NCBI GenBank assembly: GCA_002723035.1
Contig: PBNH01000010.1
Location: 4,720 to 52,691 of the forward strand
Length of the DNA: 47,972 nucleotides
Source of the DNA: Rhodobiaceae bacterium
Lineage (GTDB): Bacteria > Pseudomonadota > Alphaproteobacteria > MED-G09
Reading direction: 5' to 3'
Shown: positions 26,083 through 34,248 of the stretch, piece by piece
How the letters are laid out: each line of letters opens with the position of its first letter
How positions within the stretch are numbered: the first letter of the stretch is position 1
Translations under genes and position numbers: made by a program
The notes under the pieces: model-generated
Database searches by the model: none
Seen by the model: the letters and a program-made list of their open reading frames with translations, nothing else
What the model was told of the DNA's origin: nothing

Positions 26083-26645
26083 TTAATTAATAGTTTTTTG
26101 TAACTTTTAATTATTTCTATTACTTCATCATCATCCCACTCCCAAGGTCCATCTCTTCTACCTACCTCATTACCTTTATGATCAACTAAAAATGTTAATG
26201 GAAGACCTTTTGCTTTTGAAAAAAGTCCTGATTTAGTAGAGTTATCATGGTATATTTTTAAATTATTTAGTCCTATCTCTTGATAAAATTCTTGAATTTT
26301 AAGGATATTAGTTTTCTCAACCGCAATTGCTATAACCTCAAAATTATCATCTCCAATAGACGCTTGTAAACGATCCAGAGCTGGCATTTCAATTTTGCAA
26401 GGCAAACACCATGTTGCCCATAAATTAATCAATAAAACTTTTCCCTTAAAGTCTTTTAGAAAAAACTGATTATTTTCTATATTATAAAAATTAATTTCAT
26501 TCAGACTTGCTTCTTTATTAGGCTCAAGAAATACTTTATCATAATCAGTATTATTTTTTTTGATGCCAAAAGGAATAAAAAATAAGAAAACAAAAGAAGA
26601 TATAAAGATTAGACCTATTAAGAGTGATTTTTTTGATATATTCAT
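26079..26645 (-). CDS. TlpA-family membrane-anchored thioredoxin
   Basis: A 188-aa protein with one N-terminal transmembrane anchor (about residues 8-27) and a periplasmic thioredoxin-like domain. The active site is W-C-L-P-C in LINLWATWCLPCKIEMPALDRL, and a cis-Pro segment GLPLTFLVDHKG follows. TlpA-type proteins reduce disulfides in the periplasm, often for cytochrome c or oxidase assembly. Its start is only 36 bp from the divergent argH start, so the two promoters must overlap each other or the coding regions. A tlpA-like gene next to argH is common in alphaproteobacteria. Confidence 0.86.
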   Translation of the reverse strand: MNISKKSLLIGLIFISSFVFLFFIPFGIKKNNTDYDKVFLEPNKEASLNEINFYNIENNQFFLKDFKGKVLLINLWATWCLPCKIEMPALDRLQASIGDDNFEVIAIAVEKTNILKIQEFYQEIGLNNLKIYHDNSTKSGLFSKAKGLPLTFLVDHKGNEVGRRDGPWEWDDDEVIEIIKSYKKLLIN

Positions 26646-26681
26646 ATGGTATTACCTTAGATTGTTAACAGGTTCGGAAAA

Positions 26682-28085
26682 ATGAAAAAAAAACCGTCAA
26701 AGAATAAGATGTGGGGAGGAAGATTTACCTCAAAGCCATCAAATCTTTTACAAAAAGTTAATTCATCAATTCATTTTGATTATAAACTATTTGAAGAAGA
26801 TATTGAAGGATCAATTGCACATGCTATAATGCTTGCAGAGTGTAAAATAATTTCTAAAAAAGACTCTTCATCAATCATTACAGGTCTAAAAAAAATAAAT
26901 AATAAATTTAAAAAAGGAAATTTTAAATTAAATCCAGAGTTGGAAGATATTCATATGAATATTGAGGCTCAATTGCAAAAGGAAATAGGAGATCCTGCAA
27001 AAAGGTTACATACTGCCAGATCCAGAAATGATCAAGTTGCTACTGATTTAAAACTTTATGTAAGAAAAAAAAATGACAAATTAATAAAAGAAATATCAAA
27101 CTTACAATACGCATTATCAAAAAAAGCCAAATCTGGATATAATATTTTAATACCCGGATTTACACATATGCAAACCGCCCAGCCAATTACTTTTGGTCAT
27201 CATCTTCTTGCATATGTCGAGATGTTATCAAGGGATAAAAGTAGACTTATTGATTGCAATAAAAGATTAAATGAAAATCCTCTCGGATCAGGAGCATTAT
27301 CTGGTACTTCTTTTCCAATAAATAGAAAAATCACTACAAAATCACTTGGATTTATCAAACCGATGCAAAACTCACTAGATGCAGTTTCATCAAGAGATTT
27401 TGTTTTAGAAACGATCTCATCAATAACTATTTGTTCAATAAACCTTTCAAGGTTGGCTGAAGAAATAGTGATGTGGATGTCTAGTGGTTTTAATTTTATC
27501 GATCTACCCGATAATTTAACCACGGGGTCATCAATAATGCCTCAAAAAAAGAATCCTGATCTTGCTGAACTTATAAGAGGTAAAACTGGAAGACTAATTA
27601 GTTCGTTTATTAATATGTCTATTGTAATGAAAGGATTACCTCTCGCTTACTCAAAAGATCTTCAGGAGGATAAAGAGCCAACTTTCGATGCCATAGAAAA
27701 TATTGAGTTATGTCTTCAATCAATGACGGCAATGATTACCTCCCTCAAGGCTAATAAAGAAAATATGGAATTGGCTGCAGCCTCTCAATTTTCAACTGCT
27801 ACTGATTTAGCAGATTGGCTTGTCCAAAATTTAAATATTCCGTTTAGAACTGCCCATGAAATAGTGGGTAAAATCATAAAAATATGTGTTGATGAAAACA
27901 TTACTTTAGAGCAAATAGATTTAGAAAAACTGAGAAAAATAGACAAAAGAATCGATAAAAAAATATACAAAGCCTTAAATGTGAGAGACTCTGTTGAAAG
28001 AAAAATTTCTGAAGGTGGCACATCACCAAAAAACGTTTTAAAACAGGCTAATCAGTGGATTAAGAGGCTTGAAAATGATAAATAA
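26682..28085 (+). CDS. argH: Argininosuccinate lyase
   Basis: A 467-aa enzyme of the fumarase superfamily, cleaving argininosuccinate to arginine and fumarate. The signature loop G-S-S-I-M-P-Q-K-K-N-P-D lies at residues 282-293. MWGGRF near the start, HTARSRNDQVATD and PGFTHMQTAQPI are the other conserved regions. The length is normal. The 3' end overlaps lptM by 11 bp, and lptM in turn overlaps lysA, so the three form one translationally coupled operon. Confidence 0.96.
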   Translation: MKKKPSKNKMWGGRFTSKPSNLLQKVNSSIHFDYKLFEEDIEGSIAHAIMLAECKIISKKDSSSIITGLKKINNKFKKGNFKLNPELEDIHMNIEAQLQKEIGDPAKRLHTARSRNDQVATDLKLYVRKKNDKLIKEISNLQYALSKKAKSGYNILIPGFTHMQTAQPITFGHHLLAYVEMLSRDKSRLIDCNKRLNENPLGSGALSGTSFPINRKITTKSLGFIKPMQNSLDAVSSRDFVLETISSITICSINLSRLAEEIVMWMSSGFNFIDLPDNLTTGSSIMPQKKNPDLAELIRGKTGRLISSFINMSIVMKGLPLAYSKDLQEDKEPTFDAIENIELCLQSMTAMITSLKANKENMELAAASQFSTATDLADWLVQNLNIPFRTAHEIVGKIIKICVDENITLEQIDLEKLRKIDKRIDKKIYKALNVRDSVERKISEGGTSPKNVLKQANQWIKRLENDK

Positions 28086-28212
28086 AGAAAAACTTTTTAT
28101 TATTTTTATCATTATAATAACTTTAGGAGGTTGCGGAAGAAAAGGGGATTTATTACCACCCCCAAATCTTACTTCAATGTTATCTTTTAATTCTGTCACG
28201 GACAGTAAATAA
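28075..28212 (+). CDS. lptM: Small lipoprotein LptM-like
   Basis: A 45-aa lipoprotein: a Lys-containing N-terminus, a hydrophobic run rich in Ile, and the lipobox L-G-G-C with the modified Cys at residue 20, then GRKGDLLPPP. LptM family members have exactly this CGxKGxLxxP arrangement just after the lipobox and stabilise the LptD-LptE translocon. The gene lies between argH and lysA, its usual place in alphaproteobacteria. It overlaps argH by 11 bp, and its TAA shares one base with the lysA ATG. It is too short for ordinary ORF finding. Confidence 0.88.
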   Translation: MINKEKLFIIFIIIITLGGCGRKGDLLPPPNLTSMLSFNSVTDSK

Positions 28213-29471
28213 TGATTGATTATAATTATATAGAAGGTAATCTTTTTTTTGATGATCTAAACATTAAAAATATTGCAAAAGAAATTGAGACCCCTTTTTA
28301 TTGTTACTCTTTGAGTTATTTAAAAAATCAATATTCATCATTAGATAACTCTATTAATCTTAGAGATTATGAAATTTGTTACGCTATAAAATCAAATTCA
28401 AATCAGTCAATAATAAAAAATTTTGCAAATATGGGTGCAGGGGCGGATGTTGTATCAATTGGTGAAATGAAACGTGCTCTTAAAGCCAATATACCACCAA
28501 ATAAAATTGTTTTTTCGGGAGTTGGTAAAAATCCCAACGAAATTAAATTTGCGTTAAATAATGATATTTTAATGTTTAATGTAGAGTCAGCAAGTGAATT
28601 AAAAAAAATTTCAGATGAGGCTTTAATCCAATCAAAGAGAGCTCCGATTGCAATTAGAATAAATCCAGATATTACTGCAGGTGGAAATGAAAAAATATCA
28701 ACTGGTAAAGCTCAAGACAAATTTGGAATAAGCTGGAAAGATGCTTATGAAATTTACGAATATGCATCTAATCTTCCTGGAATAGAAATTAAAGGAGTTG
28801 ATGCTCATATTGGCAGTCAAATAAATCGACTCGAACCTTTTAGTCATTCATTTGATAAATTAAAAGAGATTACATCTATGTTAAAAGATAAAGGTCATAA
28901 AATAGATATTATAGATGTTGGTGGTGGTCTAGGAGTAAAATACAAAGAAAATGAAGAACCAATTGATGTAAAAAAATATGGAAAATTATTATCAGAAAAA
29001 TTTGAGGATTTAGATTGTAAAGTAATTATTGAGCCAGGAAGATTTTTAACTGCTAATGCAGGAATATTAGTGACAAAGATTCTTCATATAAAAAAATCTG
29101 ATATTAAAAATTTTGTTATTGTTGATGCGGGGATGAATGATTTTATTAGACCAACCTTATATAACGCACATCACAATATAATACCCCTGAAAGAGCCAAA
29201 AAAATTAGAAAATCTAAAATGTGATATTGTTGGACCAGTATGCGAAACTGGTGACTTTTTCGCTAAAGATATGTACCTAAAAGATATAAATGAAGATGAT
29301 TTTCTTGCAATATGCTCTACGGGGGCATACGGATCAGTTCAATCCTCAAATTATAATACAAGGCCGACTATAGGTGAGTTATTGATAAATAAGGGTGAAT
29401 ATGAAATTATTAGAAAAAGAATAAATGAAGATATTATTATTGATAAAGATATAATTTCAAAATGGGTATAA
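28212..29471 (+). CDS. lysA: Diaminopimelate decarboxylase
   Basis: A 419-aa fold-III PLP enzyme catalysing the last step of lysine synthesis. The PLP lysine is K60 in CYAIKSNSNQ. Other conserved parts are DVVSIGEM, GVDAHIGSQI, the phosphate-binding IIDVGGGLGVKY, IIEPGRFLTANAG, and the dimer-interface active-site GPVCETGDFFAKD with CSTGAYGS downstream. The start overlaps lptM by one base. The end abuts the convergent zinc-ribbon gene without a gap. Confidence 0.95.
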   Translation: MIDYNYIEGNLFFDDLNIKNIAKEIETPFYCYSLSYLKNQYSSLDNSINLRDYEICYAIKSNSNQSIIKNFANMGAGADVVSIGEMKRALKANIPPNKIVFSGVGKNPNEIKFALNNDILMFNVESASELKKISDEALIQSKRAPIAIRINPDITAGGNEKISTGKAQDKFGISWKDAYEIYEYASNLPGIEIKGVDAHIGSQINRLEPFSHSFDKLKEITSMLKDKGHKIDIIDVGGGLGVKYKENEEPIDVKKYGKLLSEKFEDLDCKVIIEPGRFLTANAGILVTKILHIKKSDIKNFVIVDAGMNDFIRPTLYNAHHNIIPLKEPKKLENLKCDIVGPVCETGDFFAKDMYLKDINEDDFLAICSTGAYGSVQSSNYNTRPTIGELLINKGEYEIIRKRINEDIIIDKDIISKWV

Positions 29472-30155
29472 TTACTCAATAATTTCAACAAAAATATTAG
29501 TAGCGTCTTCTGGAAAATTATTAAATTTAACTTCAAAATCTTTAATTTCTAGGTAATCAAAAAATTCATTATTAAATTTTATAGTTTCTTTCATTAAAAC
29601 TGTTCTATCAATGCTTTCTATAATGATCATTATAGATGGCACTTTTCTTATATAATTTTCTTGATTTATAAGAGAGCCAGAAACAATTAACGGAGAGCCA
29701 TTCTCATTAGAGGATATTCTGCTAGATAGATTATTAATTTCTATTCCTCTAAACTTTATTGATGAGTCAAAAATTTCTATTACGGGTGATAAGCTTGGGA
29801 ATTTATTTACAATTATAACCCTCTTATTCCAACCAATAATCAAAGAGGTAAAAAGTAAAAGTAAAAAAATCCAAAAAATAAAATCTAATTTTTTTGTCTG
29901 TGGTTTATTAAATACAACTGGTAACGGATGATCAGGTTTCTTATTTTTATCAACTTTTTCTTGATTTTTTTCATTTGTCGCTAAGCCTTGTGTAGAAGAT
30001 GGTTCAAATAATTTAGGAACATCAATTGGCTCTCCTTTTGAAGACGAGGTCCAAATTAGTGAACATCTTGAGCATTTTAATTTTTTTGGTAGGCCATTGA
30101 ATTTTTTTTCATCTAAGAAAAAATTTGTTCTACAAGAAGGACATTGAATGATCAT
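29472..30155 (-). CDS. MJ0042-type zinc-ribbon, single-pass membrane protein
   Basis: A 227-aa protein that begins with a zinc ribbon, MIIQCPSC then CSRC (Cys 5, 8, 28 and 31). It continues with a linker, one transmembrane helix (about residues 88-108) and an extracytoplasmic beta-rich domain like DUF3426, with GSLINQENYIRKVPSIMIIIES resembling the FxxxG-x-I-x-N pattern. Such proteins are conserved next to division genes in many alphaproteobacteria, but their function is not established. The next gene on the same strand upstream is the sugar dehydrogenase, 16 bp away. Confidence 0.75.
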   Translation of the reverse strand: MIIQCPSCRTNFFLDEKKFNGLPKKLKCSRCSLIWTSSSKGEPIDVPKLFEPSSTQGLATNEKNQEKVDKNKKPDHPLPVVFNKPQTKKLDFIFWIFLLLLFTSLIIGWNKRVIIVNKFPSLSPVIEIFDSSIKFRGIEINNLSSRISSNENGSPLIVSGSLINQENYIRKVPSIMIIIESIDRTVLMKETIKFNNEFFDYLEIKDFEVKFNNFPEDATNIFVEIIE

Positions 30156-30171
30156 TAGTTGCTTTTGCTAC

Positions 30172-31293
30172 CTATAAATTATTTGGTGAAACTTTAATAA
30201 TTTTACCAGAATTTTTCTTTCCTCTACCATCTGTCAGAATGATTAAATTACCATCCTTAGATGATTTTATACTTCGAATTCTAGAACCAATTTCTTCAAA
30301 CATAATTTCCTCAGAAACGACCATTTTATCTTTAATTACTAGTCTTCTTACGTCAGCGGATGACAAAGCTGAAATAAATAAATTCCCATACCATTCAGGA
30401 AACAAATTACTGTAATAAAAAGTCATATCGGATAAGGCAATTGAAGGTGTCCAATATTTTATAGGTTGTTCCATTCCCTTTTTTTTCTTAAATGGTGAAA
30501 TTATAGAACCATTATAATCAATACCATATGTTATTGCTGGCCAGCCATAATTTAAACCTGGATAAATAATGTTTAATTCATCACCGCCTTTTGGGCCATG
30601 CTCATGACTGTAAATAATCCCGTTAATATCCTTTGTGAGACCCTGTTGATTTCTGTGACCATAAGTAAAAATATCTTTAAGAGCATTATCTTTTTTAAAA
30701 ATTGGATTATCGTTTGGAATTGAGCCATCATCATTAATTCTTAATATTTTACCAAAATGATTATCTAATTCCTGTGCTTTTTCTCTATGATTAAAACCAT
30801 CCCCTGATGAAATTAACAAAGTATTATCATTTAAAAATAATAGTCTTGCACCATAATGGGCTGATGTTTTTCTGAAAGCTTGCGCAGTATGAATTGTCTC
30901 TATGTCAATTAAAGTATTTTTATGAAGCTTAGCCCTTGAAACCTGTAAAGTATTTCCTTCTCTGGTTTTAATGGAGTAAGATAAGTAAATAAGGTTATTT
31001 AATTCAAAATCAGGATGAAGTTCAATATCGGATAGACCTCCTTGACTTCTAGCTAATACTGAAGGAACATTTGAAACTGTTATTAATGTTTTAAAACTGG
31101 GATTGTAGATTTTTAATTTTCCAGTCAGTTCGGAAACTAAAAAATCTCCATTTGGAAGAAAATCAATATCCCAAGGCATATCAAGACCGTCATATAAAGT
31201 TTCTAGCTTATAAATTTTATCTTTAGCATCCACTGAATAAGTTAGAGAGAAAAAGATTATAAAAATTAATAAATATTTAATTATTTTTTTCAT
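30172..31293 (-). CDS. Soluble PQQ-type aldose sugar dehydrogenase (YliI/GdhB-like)
   Basis: A 373-aa secreted six-bladed beta-propeller. A signal peptide (hydrophobic residues 5-20) precedes the landmarks: LDMPWDIDFLPNGDFLVSELTGKL, GGLSDIELHPDF, SAHYGARLLF, NHREKAQELDNHFGKILRINDDG, YGHRNQQGL, EHGPKGGDELN and WTPSIALSDMTFY. The His in the NHR and GHRNQ motifs correspond to active-site and PQQ-binding positions of the glucose/aldose dehydrogenase family. It oxidises aldoses in the periplasm if PQQ is available. The start overlaps the upstream gene by 17 bp. Confidence 0.86.
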   Translation of the reverse strand: MKKIIKYLLIFIIFFSLTYSVDAKDKIYKLETLYDGLDMPWDIDFLPNGDFLVSELTGKLKIYNPSFKTLITVSNVPSVLARSQGGLSDIELHPDFELNNLIYLSYSIKTREGNTLQVSRAKLHKNTLIDIETIHTAQAFRKTSAHYGARLLFLNDNTLLISSGDGFNHREKAQELDNHFGKILRINDDGSIPNDNPIFKKDNALKDIFTYGHRNQQGLTKDINGIIYSHEHGPKGGDELNIIYPGLNYGWPAITYGIDYNGSIISPFKKKKGMEQPIKYWTPSIALSDMTFYYSNLFPEWYGNLFISALSSADVRRLVIKDKMVVSEEIMFEEIGSRIRSIKSSKDGNLIILTDGRGKKNSGKIIKVSPNNL

Positions 31294-31786
31294 ATGTTAG
31301 TACCTTTAAAAAAAATTCTTTGAACTGACTAAAAATTATTCCGCCAAGGAGACCAATAAAACAAAAGATTAATAGACCCATTAATTCTCGTGTGCTAGAA
31401 ATCAATACAATTTCATCAAAAGTTATCTTTGTAAAAAAAATAATTCCATAAACGCTTGCAAAGCCAGCAAAGCCATATAAAAAAATAGAATTAATAGGTA
31501 TAATTAGTCTAACTATAGCCGCTAAAAGATAACCTGAAGATAATGCGATAAAAATTATGCCATACATGTTTATAGGAATGCCCCATTGAATCAACATTGG
31601 TGATAGACCGCCACGAAGATCATGAAGTAGTGATTGAAATAAAATAACAAATGAGATGTTAAATCCTTGAGTTTTTAACCAAAGAATATTCCATATGGTA
31701 TTCTGAAAAAGTATAAAAAAACTAGTTAAAATGGCAGAAAGTATTTGAGCCATCAACAAACTTGAGAAAAGCTTTATTAAATACAT
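31277..31786 (-). CDS. Unrecognised membrane protein
   Basis: 169 aa with about four hydrophobic segments (near residues 9-26, 72-95, 98-119 and 135-155). There is an SLLHDLRGGLSPMLIQWG loop between the first and second and a short Lys-rich C-terminal tail. I recognise no family, conserved acidic or histidine cluster, or signal for a known transporter. It overlaps the sugar dehydrogenase by 17 bp and follows a GAGG ribosome-binding site that lies in the remnant of an EamA-type gene, so it belongs to that operon. A role in handling the dehydrogenase or its product is only a guess. Confidence 0.65.
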   Translation of the reverse strand: MYLIKLFSSLLMAQILSAILTSFFILFQNTIWNILWLKTQGFNISFVILFQSLLHDLRGGLSPMLIQWGIPINMYGIIFIALSSGYLLAAIVRLIIPINSIFLYGFAGFASVYGIIFFTKITFDEIVLISSTRELMGLLIFCFIGLLGGIIFSQFKEFFLKVLTYEKNN

Positions 31787-31793
31787 ATTAATA

Positions 31794-31898
31794 TTACCTC
31801 TTCTCTATTGACCATATTCCTATTGTAATAAAAATTAAACCAAAGCCAATTACAAAATTAATTTTTTCGTTTAGTAAAAAAATTAAAAAAAGTTTTTT
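31794..31898 (-). pseudogene. C-terminal remnant of an EamA/DMT-family transporter
   Basis: 34 codons before a TAA (31796-31794) read K-K-L-F-L-I-F-L-L-N-E-K-I-N then FVIGFGLIFITIGIWSIEKR. This resembles the last transmembrane helix and tail of EamA transporters: an E after the loop, then an I-G-x-x-L-I-F-I-x-x-G-I pattern. An in-frame TGA at 31901-31899 closes it upstream, and no start or the other nine helices are present. The remainder of the 167-bp gap (31787-31953) shows no other feature. Confidence 0.5.
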
Positions 31899-31953
31899 TC
31901 ATAGAATTCTTCCTAAAAGTTTAGTCGAGTAATATTCTTTAAATAGACTAAGA

Positions 31954-32613
31954 ATGATTATTAAGGTAGAAAAAATAAATATATATATCTTTAATTATTG
32001 TTTAATGAGAAAAAAAATTTTTATTTCAACAAAAATCAAAATCACCAACTTACTTATACTCGTATCTCTTTTAAGTTTTGATATTTTCAATTTTCTAAAT
32101 CTAGGTAATCAAAAAAAAATAATCAATGAAAATAAAAAAGCCATTGTAGTTTTAACAGGAGGGTCTAGAAGATTAGAAGAGGGTTTTCAGTTACTGGAAA
32201 GGGAAATGGGAAGTGTTCTTTTTATTTCAGGAGTAAATCCAATAGTTACAAAAAAAGACTTAAAAAAAATCTTACATACAAATACTTCTGAAAAAAAAAA
32301 TATTTTATTTGATTGCTGTGTTTATTATGAAAAAAAATCAAAAGATACCCAATCAAATTCCATCGAAGCAAATAAGTGGTTAACTGAAAATAAATATAAT
32401 GAAATTTTTTTAGTTACATCATCATCTCATATGCCAAGAAGTATTTACGAATTTAAAAAAAATGCTCCAAAAATTATAATATACCCTTGGAATATAGCCG
32501 AAAAAGAAAAAACAACTTTTAATAATTTAAAAAAATTAACTATCGAATATTTGAAATTTAATTTTATAAGATTACAATATTTGTTTAAAACAAATGGCAA
32601 TTATGAATATTAA
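31954..32613 (+). CDS. YdcF/ElyC-like DUF218 protein
   Basis: 219 aa, or 202 aa if the Met at 32005 is the real start, which would leave MRKKIFIST before the membrane segment. It has one N-terminal transmembrane helix, then a DUF218 domain: AIVVLTGGSRRLEEG, VLFISGVNP, a NSIEANKWL helix, and LVTSSSHMPRSIYEF. DUF218 proteins such as ElyC and SanA affect envelope integrity or vancomycin sensitivity. No Shine-Dalgarno site decides between the starts. It overlaps plsC by 20 bp, a common pairing in alphaproteobacteria. Confidence 0.8.
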   Translation: MIIKVEKINIYIFNYCLMRKKIFISTKIKITNLLILVSLLSFDIFNFLNLGNQKKIINENKKAIVVLTGGSRRLEEGFQLLEREMGSVLFISGVNPIVTKKDLKKILHTNTSEKKNILFDCCVYYEKKSKDTQSNSIEANKWLTENKYNEIFLVTSSSHMPRSIYEFKKNAPKIIIYPWNIAEKEKTTFNNLKKLTIEYLKFNFIRLQYLFKTNGNYEY

Positions 32614-33328
32614 AAATAAAATTTTTTCAATTATTTCAATTAGTTTGCTAATTTTAATTACTGCAGCTATTGCAATTTTAGGTTTACCCTGTTTAGCATT
32701 GCCAAGACAGTATACTGCTAAGCTAATTAATTTCTGGTCTAGAACAATGTTATTATTTTTTAGAAGCTATGATGGTCTGGATTGGGATGTCCAAGGGATC
32801 AATAATATTCCTAGTGGCCCATTTGTGGTAGCGTCAAAACATCAGTCTGTTTGGGATACAATTTTTTTTACTGCTTTTTTCTCTGATGCAGCAATGGTTT
32901 TAAAGAGAATAATTATATTAATACCCTTTTATGGGCTACATGCCATTAAGGCAAAAATGATATGGCTTGATAGAAAAGGACATAGTAAGTCTATTAAAAA
33001 GTTGATTAATCAAGGAGAAAAATGCAAAAAAGAAAAAAGACCAATTGTTATTTTCCCTGAGGGTACAAGAAATCGAGTTGGAAAAAAAACTAAATATAAG
33101 CCTGGAGTTACAGCTTTATACAAATTTTTAAATATACCATGTATTCCTGTTGCGCTTAATTCCGGTGTATATTGGGAAACTAAAGGCTTAAAAAGAAATA
33201 AGGGAAAAATCATTGTAAAATTTATAGAGCCTATTGAACCTGGCTTAAGTAGAGACGAATTTGAAAAAAAATTAGAAACGGTTATTGAAGCTGAAACGAA
33301 GATTCTAATCGAAAGCGCTGTTAACTAG
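32594..33328 (+). CDS. plsC: 1-acyl-sn-glycerol-3-phosphate acyltransferase
   Basis: A 244-aa membrane-associated acyltransferase making phosphatidic acid. It has an N-terminal hydrophobic helix (about residues 12-30), the catalytic H-x4-D motif at H83/D88 in SKHQSVWDT, the substrate-binding FPEGTRN about 70 residues later, and a VPVALNSG-like segment (IPVALNSGVYW). Start codons at 32594 and 32603 (MNIKNK) are both possible. It overlaps the YdcF-like gene by 20 bp and ends 4 bp from convergent tyrA. Confidence 0.9.
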   Translation: MAIMNIKNKIFSIISISLLILITAAIAILGLPCLALPRQYTAKLINFWSRTMLLFFRSYDGLDWDVQGINNIPSGPFVVASKHQSVWDTIFFTAFFSDAAMVLKRIIILIPFYGLHAIKAKMIWLDRKGHSKSIKKLINQGEKCKKEKRPIVIFPEGTRNRVGKKTKYKPGVTALYKFLNIPCIPVALNSGVYWETKGLKRNKGKIIVKFIEPIEPGLSRDEFEKKLETVIEAETKILIESAVN

Positions 33329-33332
33329 ATAA

Positions 33333-34247
33333 TTATTTATTTTTTCTACCGAAATCAATTTTATCCTCATCCTGGCCTGCATCAATAATTTTCTTCCTCA
33401 CATTTCTTGTTTTTTCAAAGCTAGAAAAAAGCATATTCGTATCTTTTTCTAAAATAGAGTTTTTTAATTTTACTAAATCATTTGAGAATAAATCCAACAT
33501 TTCCAAAACTGCCTCACTATTGTATGTAAAAATATCACTCCACATTTTCGGATCAGATGCTGCAATTCTTGTAAAATCTCTAAATCCACCAGCTGAATAT
33601 TTTACAACTTCAGAGTCAGTTACGTTAGCTAGATCATTTGCTGTTCCAACAATATTATAAGCAATTAAGTGAGGTATATGACTTGTAATTGCTAGCACTT
33701 TGTCATGGTGCAAAGCATCCATGATTTCAACCTTTGAGCCAAGTGACTCCCAAAAATACTTAATACTATCAATACTTTCTTTTGAATTATCTTCAGTTGG
33801 TGTTAAAATACACCATCTATTTTCAAATAATTCAGAGAAACCAGCATCAGGTCCAGATTCCTCTGTACCTGCTATAGGATGACCTGGAATAAATTCCACA
33901 TCATTAGGGATTAAATCTTTTAGCTCCTCTAAAACAGTAAACTTTGCTGATCCAGTATCAGTTACAATACTGCCTTTTTTTAAAAAAGGAGCTATTTCTT
34001 CAATTATTGGTTTAAATGTTGATAAAGGTGTTGCTAATATTATCAAGTCAGCCTCATCAACGGCCTTAACTAGATTTTTTTCAGCATCATCAATAAGGCC
34101 TCTTTCAATCGCTCTAAGAAGAGTTTTTTCTGTTTTTGCATAACCAATAATTTTCGACTTAAAGTTATTTTTCTTCATGCCCAGGCCGATTGAACCTCCT
34201 ATTAATCCGAGTCCAATAATGCAAACATTATCAAAATTATTTTTCAT
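33333..34247 (-). CDS. tyrA: Prephenate/arogenate dehydrogenase
   Basis: A 304-aa NAD(P)-dependent enzyme of tyrosine synthesis. The Rossmann nucleotide-binding G-L-G-L-I-G-G-S is at residues 12-19. Further conserved parts are DLIILATPLS, IVTDTGSAK, the substrate-binding FIPGHPIAGTEESGP with its His, WCILTP, and AITSHIPHLIAYN. The start is one base past the hisC stop (TAATATG), so the two genes are translationally coupled. Confidence 0.93.
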   Translation of the reverse strand: MKNNFDNVCIIGLGLIGGSIGLGMKKNNFKSKIIGYAKTEKTLLRAIERGLIDDAEKNLVKAVDEADLIILATPLSTFKPIIEEIAPFLKKGSIVTDTGSAKFTVLEELKDLIPNDVEFIPGHPIAGTEESGPDAGFSELFENRWCILTPTEDNSKESIDSIKYFWESLGSKVEIMDALHHDKVLAITSHIPHLIAYNIVGTANDLANVTDSEVVKYSAGGFRDFTRIAASDPKMWSDIFTYNSEAVLEMLDLFSNDLVKLKNSILEKDTNMLFSSFEKTRNVRKKIIDAGQDEDKIDFGRKNK

Positions 34248-34248
34248 A

